Positions 20,477 through 24,644 of a stretch of 24,644 nt of DNA are shown piece by piece. The notes beneath the pieces are model-generated. The model saw only the letters and a list, made by a program, of their open reading frames with translations, searched no databases and was not told where the DNA came from. Each line of letters opens with the position of its first letter. Positions within the stretch are counted from its first letter, which is position 1. The stretch comes from Polyrhizophydium stewartii (lineage: Eukaryota; Chytridiomycota; Chytridiomycetes; Rhizophydiales), in the NCBI GenBank assembly GCA_027604665.1, contig JADGIZ010000122.1:1-24644 (forward strand), read 5' to 3'. Position numbers and translations under genes: made by a program.

Positions 20477-21047
20477 TGGGGAGTGCGGGTCGGCGCGGGC
20501 GGTCGGGGGTCAGGCTGGGGGCACGGGCGGCCGAGGCTGTCAGCAACAGCGGACGAGCCGACACCAAAGGCGCGGCGGGCGGGCGTGCGCCTGGGCGGCG
20601 GGCGGCGGCTTTCCCCAGGCTGGCCGACGGCCAGAGGCGCCGCGCATAGCACTGCTCTGCAGCTCGTGCGGGCAGCACTGCGCGGCTGCCGAGCAGGTTG
20701 CGCCGGCGCCGGGTCGGCCCGCAGGGAGAGGCAACACGGGCCGTTGTCGCTGCGTGTCCCGCCTGGGACGCTGCGGCGGCAGCCGCCCGCGGCCCACGGC
20801 TGCATAGCGCCCAGGCAGGGAGAGCTGTATGGATGCGCCGGCGCGCCTGCAGCCAGCAAGCAGCCCGCGTGCTGCGCCGCGGCGGGGCGACGCGGGCAAC
20901 GGACCAGAGGCGGGCTCGGGATGCGGGGACTCGGTGCTGGCTGTCTCGAGCCGACTCGACATCACAGAGGAGCGGCCATATGACGGCGCATGGCCGACAG
21001 GGCCACATCAAGTCAAGGCAAAAGGCACGGGCGGCGGCGCAGGCATC
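20477..21047. other. Intergenic region upstream of taxilin
   Basis: This 571-base stretch lies between the inhibitor-2 stop and the taxilin ATG, both on the minus strand. It is extremely GC-rich and several frames stay open for over 100 codons on both strands, with Arg/Ala/Pro/Gly-biased translations and no domain. It most likely holds the taxilin promoter and leader. No TATA box, tRNA or repeat was seen. Confidence 0.6.
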
Positions 21048-22396
21048 TCAGGATTCATCCATTGCAAGGCCCCGGCTGGCGCCGCGGCCGTTGGAAGTGC
21101 GGCGCGGGCTGGCCGTGCGGTATCCCGTCTCCGCGGGCCGGGACGCAGTGACCCCACTCGCACCAGCTCCGGTCACAGCGTCAAAATCGCCCTCGTCATA
21201 GTCGTCGTCGTCGTCGGCGTCGTCGGCGTCGTCGGCGTCCTCTGCACCTCCAACGTCTTCGTCCGAAAAGCGATCCAAGTCCTCCAACTCATTGTCGTCA
21301 TCCTCGTGCTCGATCAGCTCGCGCCCGCGCTGAAGGACATCCCTCATGTTGTAGTGCTGCGAGCGTAACTTGTCGAATCGCTGCCGTTTGGCTCGCTCGG
21401 AATTGTCTGAACATGCATTCGGGTCAGCGCTCCATGTCTTTTTTGGACAACGATGCGAACAGTCAGACTGGACCTGCCTTCCGCGTCGTCTCGGTCGTCG
21501 CCGTCCGTGTCCGACTGCCACTCTCGCGCGTCGCTGACATGCATCCGCTCCTCGAGCTCACTCGGCAGAGACTCGGAGAGCTCCGTGTCCGACCGCATGC
21601 GCGAGATCTCCATGGCTGCCGCAAGCTCGAGTGGGGGCACGGTTGCTGTCGGCACCGACCACCAAAATGCCGTCCCGATATTCAACGAGCCACGATGTCA
21701 GGACGTTTGAACGTAGCGCGACGCAGCAGAAGCCGCAGCAGACGCACCAGTCGACCCCAGCAGCTGGTCGGTGCTTGAGTCGTACCGGATGAACGGCGTC
21801 TTGGGCTCGGTAATCTTCATCGTCGAGCTCTTTTGTGCTTCGGTAATCATGAGATTGTCCTCGTCCCAGACAATCCTGCACACCTGCGTCAGCGTCCGGC
21901 CATGTCGATGGGATTGGGCCCGATGCGATCCAGAGCCGTTGCGTGACTGCATGCTGAACCGACTCCAATCGAGCAGCGCGGCCGACGCTCAGGCCCGTAA
22001 GGGGAAGAGTGTCTGCAACTCGCTCCTCCTGCTCAAGAGCAGGTCTGTGCCGTGCTGGGTTCGACGCAAGGTGCCAAAGCTGCAGCTGCAGCCGCAGAGG
22101 CGCCATCGTCCGCCATGCAGTCGTCGAACGAGGGCCAGGCTTCCCTGGGCTGCGAGGCTGGCGGGTCGCAGCCGTCTCGCGAGGCCAGGAGGCACTTACC
22201 CGCGCTTTGTTGCGGTCTGAGAGCGCCGCTTGAGGATGCCCCGTGTGGGCTGTGCGTCCGTGGTGGCGGGCGGCAGGCGCTCTGGCCCCGAGCCGCTGCC
22301 GGTGTCGCTCTCTTGTCTGCGGGTTGGGATGCGAACGAGCCAGGATGTGAGCGACAGCCCGACCAGGAAGCTAGCAGCACACTCGGCCTGCCGCAT
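21048..22396 (-). CDS. GLC8: Protein phosphatase-1 inhibitor-2 / GLC8 homologue
   Basis: Inhibitor-2 binds and regulates protein phosphatase 1, reaching into its active site. Exons are 22383-22396, 22200-22316, 21748-21875, 21469-21645 and 21048-21406 (264 residues). It has the N-terminal PP1-binding RGILKRR (about 30-36), then WDEDNLMIT and MKITEPKTPFIRYD, which includes the GSK3-type TP site. The third PP1-contact helix is RFDKLRSQHYNMRDVLQRGREL (HYN about 163-165), and an acidic C-terminal part follows. The start is the least certain. Unspliced, the first frame would carry a hydrophobic stretch foreign to this family. Removing 22317-22382 (GTGTGC donor, CTCAC branch) deletes it. Intron 21876-22199 is long (324 bases) and could hide a small exon. 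The donor at 21468 was chosen by phase. Confidence 0.85.
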
Positions 22397-22889
22397 CGGC
22401 CTGAGCGCACAGCGCGGGCCTCTCAGCGGCAGGCGCCGGCAACGCTCGTGGAGCCCCAGGGCGGCCCAGTCGCGCGAGTTCGAGAGACAGCTCTAACCCC
22501 TCCATCTTGGTCAAAGTCGTTTCGCCACACCAAAGCGGGACCAGGAAGAGTGTCGTCAGGAACGACGCCAAAACCACGTCGGCGACATGCCGAGCGCCAC
22601 CATCGGACAGTGCTGACGGTGGAGTCTGGCTGACGCATCACGACCGATGCCTTCTGCACTGGGTGCGCAGATTCGCACCAACCAAGACCGACTCAACGTC
22701 GCCATGGCTGCATCTGCGTAAGAGCTCCTTCTGGACGCCTTGCTGCCTGCGTTGTCGGACAAACAACTGACTTGCAGCCCACAACGCAGAATACCCCGAC
22801 ACGCACAAGCGCCTGATATCGAGAGTTTGTCGGCGCCGTTGGATGAGGCTGCCAGCTGTCGGAACGTCCTGCTGCCGCCACAAGTGCAT
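22371..22889 (-). CDS. Possible small spliced gene, weakly RasGEF N-motif-like
   Basis: Exons 22807-22889, 22679-22746 and 22371-22612 would join in phase to about 130 residues. Introns are 60 and 66 bases with GTGCGT and GTGCGA donors, matching the local donor style. The join makes a helical stretch running LQQGVQKELLRRCSHGDVESV then LVALSDGG and VVLASFLTTLFLVPLW, which faintly recalls the N-terminal motif of Ras exchange factors. No catalytic RasGEF domain follows. Against it: neither intron has a good CTNAC branch site, the last 40 residues look like random GC-rich translation, and the stop overlaps the inhibitor-2 start. It may be a real small gene, a remnant, or chance. Confidence 0.22.
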
Positions 22890-23344
22890 GGGTTCGCTCA
22901 CGAGTGTCGTCTCCACATGCGATGTGCACGCTCGTTGGCACCTTGCGCACTTGCAGGTGACCACCAAGGTCGCCTCGTGATACACACACTGACGCTGGGA
23001 ACTGAGTGCAGCAATCCGTTTGGCCCGAGACACGCACCGAATGAAGATCCTTTCGCGACTATCATGTGCGCAATGGATCAGCCCTTGTCCGCCGCAAGAC
23101 AGCCATACCGCGGCCCGAGGTGAGAGCCTTTGCCAGTCAAAGCCCACGGCTCTGTGTGAACAGCGGCCTCCTGCCGCCGCGCAAAACAAACTTCTGCCGC
23201 ACCGCCGCTCTCTGGCCCGGCTGTCGGCAGGCTGCGTGCGATCGTCATATTCAGCATTTTGTGGTGCGGCTGGTACCACCGCTGTGTCGCTGTGCTCGCA
23301 GACACACCCGTTTCTGCGGCGAAGCAGCAGCAACGCTTTCTGCT

Positions 23345-23351
23345 TATAAAA
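23345..23351 (+). promoter_or_regulatory. TATAAAA box
   Basis: A perfect TATAAAA occurs on the plus strand about 61 bases upstream of an ATG at 23412 that opens a 24-codon frame. Most genes here have no such box. Its use is unproven. Confidence 0.35.
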
Positions 23352-23411
23352 CCGCTGCAGCTGAACACTGTGCGCCATAGATTGGTCGCGCTCCGGAACT
23401 GACCGTGCCAG

Positions 23412-23486
23412 ATGCCAGCCAAAACCGCATGGCAGCGGAAACGGCACCTTGTGGCGTCCTTCGCGAGGCCCCAAGGGTATGCGTAA
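23412..23486 (+). CDS. Possible 24-residue micropeptide ORF
   Basis: The frame reads MPAKTAWQRKRHLVASFARP and four more residues, then TAA. It is basic, and the TAA is the start of the sequence TAATAAA, so a poly(A) signal overlaps the stop. A TATAAAA box lies 61 bases before the ATG. The peptide is not one I recognise; it is not eL41 or another tiny ribosomal protein. The TATA box, short ORF and poly(A) signal together suggest a short transcription unit, but each could be chance. Confidence 0.18.
   Translation: MPAKTAWQRKRHLVASFARPQGYA
23445..23459 (+). repeat. 15-base direct repeat, left copy
   Basis: CACCTTGTGGCGTCC here is repeated exactly at 23522-23536. The two copies enclose 62 bases holding an AATAAA, a GC hairpin and an AC repeat. 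Confidence 0.85.
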
Positions 23487-23490
23487 TAAA
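23485..23490 (+). terminator. AATAAA signal
   Basis: AATAAA on the plus strand overlaps the stop of the 24-codon ORF and sits two bases before a strong GC hairpin. It may be a poly(A) signal for a short plus-strand transcript. Confidence 0.35.
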
Positions 23491-23492
23491 GT

Positions 23493-23507
23493 GGGGGCTC
23501 CGCCCCC
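23493..23507. repeat. GC hairpin (GGGGGC-TCC-GCCCCC)
   Basis: Six G/C-only base pairs close a three-base loop. The palindrome lies between the two 15-base direct repeats. Its function is unknown. Confidence 0.7.
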
Positions 23508-23512
23508 CTTCA

Positions 23513-23524
23513 ACACACACACAC
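23513..23524 (+). repeat. AC dinucleotide repeat
   Basis: Six AC units lie between the GC hairpin and the right direct repeat, overlapping the first bases of that repeat. Confidence 0.7.
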
Positions 23525-23536
23525 CTTGTGGCGTCC
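23522..23536 (+). repeat. 15-base direct repeat, right copy
   Basis: This is identical to 23445-23459, with no extension of the match on either side. An exact 15-base match at this distance is unlikely by chance and suggests a duplication such as a target-site duplication or slippage. Confidence 0.85.
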
Positions 23537-23991
23537 ACGAATCGATCACCATGTCGGCGCACTCACAGTCGGATGCGCTCCCGCGGACGCTGAATCAGCA
23601 TCGCAAGACAATCCCATTCTGATTGCCGGTCATCGATGTACGACCGAAATCTGGCTGGATGGCCAGATAATCGCGATATCTTGTGTATCACGCACAACCA
23701 GTCAAGCTCGCCACACCGAGAAGACACAGCACTCCTTGATGCCCGAAAAAAGAAAGCAGACTTCATTCGAAGGGTGACTAGTTGCGCTTGGCCCGCTTGG
23801 ACGCCAGCAGCTGGATCTTGAGCCAGAGTCCCAAACCGATGCCACCCGCCGCCCGCGGGCACCCCAGATCCCACCGGATGTCGTCCGCTCCCTCCCACGG
23901 ACCGCCCGCAGGCAATGCGCCATGCTAGCGGTCTCCATGGCGCGCCTCACTGCCATTGCGCTCCGTGATCGCCTAGTGGCCAGGCGGAGGA

Positions 23992-24044
23992 TATAAGGCA
24001 GCCGACGCGACTGCCCCTCCCTCGCGGGCAATCAGCGAGTCGGC
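23992..24044 (+). other. TATA-like box followed by a nested inverted repeat
   Basis: TATAAG at 23992-23997 is followed by an outer stem GCCGAC (24001-24006) with GTCGGC (24039-24044) and an inner stem TGCCC (24012-24016) with GGGCA (24026-24030). The elements nest, giving one possible bulged hairpin. The stem would start too close to the TATA box to be fully inside a transcript from it, so the two may be unrelated. Function is not known. Confidence 0.35.
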
Positions 24045-24407
24045 GACAACAAGCATCCTTGAACACTACGCGGTTTCTGGGGATCTTGTTGAACATCAAC
24101 CGCCCCAATCGTATTATTGTAAGCCTCTGGGCACAGAGGAACCTCGAGTCGTCATTTTTCAGAGGACGACTAACGCGGTGGCAAGTCTGCGACCCACGCC
24201 TTTGTGTTCATTCACGTTTTCTATTGCAAGGCCCTGTTGCTTGGCCGCGACACACAAACATGCAAATGCACCAAGACGAGTTGAGCAACAAGCGGTGCTG
24301 CACGATGCTCAAAGCCAACATCAACACCAGACACCGAAACAAAGGCTCGTATGCATCGCACTCGCTCATCGATCATCTGTTTATCTGCTCACCGACATCG
24401 GTGAGGC

Positions 24408-24644
24408 TCACTGTGTCTTGGGGTGATGGTCGGCCGCGATCTGCCGGATCACGGCGGCGTTGGCAGCGCCAGTCGCATCGACCATGTCGCCAAACACAGA
24501 CCCGGCGCGGCCCAGAAGCACATGCGGCGCATCAAACTCGGCAATGCGGCCGCCGTCGAGCACCAGAACGCGGTCAAACGCCGCGATCGTGTTGAGCCGG
24601 TGCGCAATCGACAGCACCGTCGTGGCCGCAAACTGCGTCTCGAT
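24408..24644 (-). CDS. ABC transporter, ABCC/MRP type, C-terminal end (partial)
   Basis: This is the last 78 residues of a second nucleotide-binding domain; the rest lies right of the window. It starts IETQFAATTVLSIAHRLNTI, which contains the H-loop switch histidine (AHR). It continues DRVLVLDGGRIAEFDAPHVLL and a short tail with VFGDMV. This pattern (AHRLNTI, then a DRVLVL-[DG]-G-x-[IV]-x-EFD block and an F-x-x-MV tail) is typical of ABCC full transporters such as yeast YCF1 and animal MRPs. These export glutathione conjugates and other organic anions across the vacuolar or plasma membrane. The substrate cannot be told from this part. The stop is the TGA at 24408-24410. Confidence 0.85.
   Translation of the reverse strand: METQFAATTVLSIAHRLNTIAAFDRVLVLDGGRIAEFDAPHVLLGRAGSVFGDMVDATGAANAAVIRQIAADHHPKTQ

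Larger units (their letters stand above)
22397..24407. other. Two-kilobase region without a confident gene
   Basis: This lies between the inhibitor-2 start and the ABC-transporter stop, both minus. It should include the inhibitor-2 promoter and the transporter 3' end. The long open frames on both strands have Cys/Arg/Ser-biased translations and no known domain. It contains a possible spliced gene (22371-22889), a TATAAAA box with a 24-codon ORF, a direct repeat with a GC hairpin, and a second TATA-like box with a nested inverted repeat. These are listed separately. Local sequence is less GC-rich toward the right end (24050-24400), where nothing was recognised. Confidence 0.6.

Noticed and set aside
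20157..21011. 284-codon minus and 166-codon plus frames upstream of taxilin
   Set aside because: Both are low-complexity Arg/Ala/Pro/Gly translations of GC-rich DNA, and the minus frame overlaps taxilin exon 1 in another frame.
22317..22382. Hydrophobic N-terminal segment of the inhibitor-2 gene as a membrane anchor
   Set aside because: The segment has a GTGTGC donor, a CTCAC branch site and a CCCGCAG acceptor in phase, so it is better read as an intron.
22638..23552. 304-codon minus-strand frame in the gene-poor region
   Set aside because: Its translation is Cys/Arg/Ser-rich with no domain and crosses the hairpin and repeats. Only its last part was kept, as a weak spliced candidate.
23778..24031. 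Small minus-strand gene ending at the TAG at 23778
   Set aside because: Several splicings give 30-50 residue products with a basic end, but no branch site is convincing and no family is recognisable.
1..24644. tRNA genes, rRNA, CRISPR arrays and intact transposons
   Set aside because: No tRNA T-arm with matching acceptor stem, no spaced repeat array, and no transposase or reverse-transcriptase motif was found on either strand by reading.

Overview
The window is a dense, GC-rich nuclear segment of a eukaryote, most probably a fungus. Every recognisable gene is a single-copy eukaryotic housekeeping gene, and several (TFB2, ECO1, PRE7, CTR9) read closest to fungal forms by eye. Genes are cut by many very short introns, mostly 50-100 bases. 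Donors are mostly GTGCGT-like, GTGGGN or GTAAGN, branch sites look like CTGAC or CTAAC, and acceptors end in CAG, TAG or AAG. Intron density with tight gene packing fits an early-diverging or basidiomycete-like fungus better than a yeast. The species cannot be told from sequence alone. About 66 introns are proposed. In each complete gene model the exon lengths sum to a whole number of codons.

Layout from left to right: proteasome subunit beta-6 PRE7/PSMB1 (+, 5' end outside the window); TEL2/TELO2 (-, 12 exons); a RAD60/ESC2/NIP45-type protein with SUMO-like domains (+, 6 exons); the rRNA uridine methyltransferase BMT5 (+, no intron); CTR9 of the Paf1 complex (-, 17 exons); cohesin acetyltransferase ECO1/ESCO (-, 6 exons); TFIIH subunit TFB2/p52 (-, 13 exons); a large pentatricopeptide-repeat protein, probably mitochondrial (+, 2 exons); taxilin (-, 9 exons); and protein phosphatase-1 inhibitor-2/GLC8 (-, 5 exons). 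About 2 kb without a confident gene follows. The C-terminal end of an ABCC-type ABC transporter (-) runs off the right edge.

Spacing is very tight from 1 to about 20.4 kb: 27 bases between the RAD60-like gene and BMT5, 38 between TFB2 and ECO1, and 39 between convergent BMT5 and CTR9. TEL2/RAD60-like and TFB2/PPR are divergent pairs sharing short promoters. TEL2, RAD60-like, ECO1 and TFB2 act in genome maintenance and CTR9 in transcription elongation. Adjacency alone does not show co-regulation.

The least explained part is 22.4-24.4 kb. It holds a 15-base direct repeat flanking a GC hairpin and a poly(A)-type signal, a TATA-box/24-codon ORF arrangement, a TATA-like box followed by a nested inverted repeat, and a possible small spliced gene. 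No tRNA, rRNA, CRISPR array or intact mobile element was seen.
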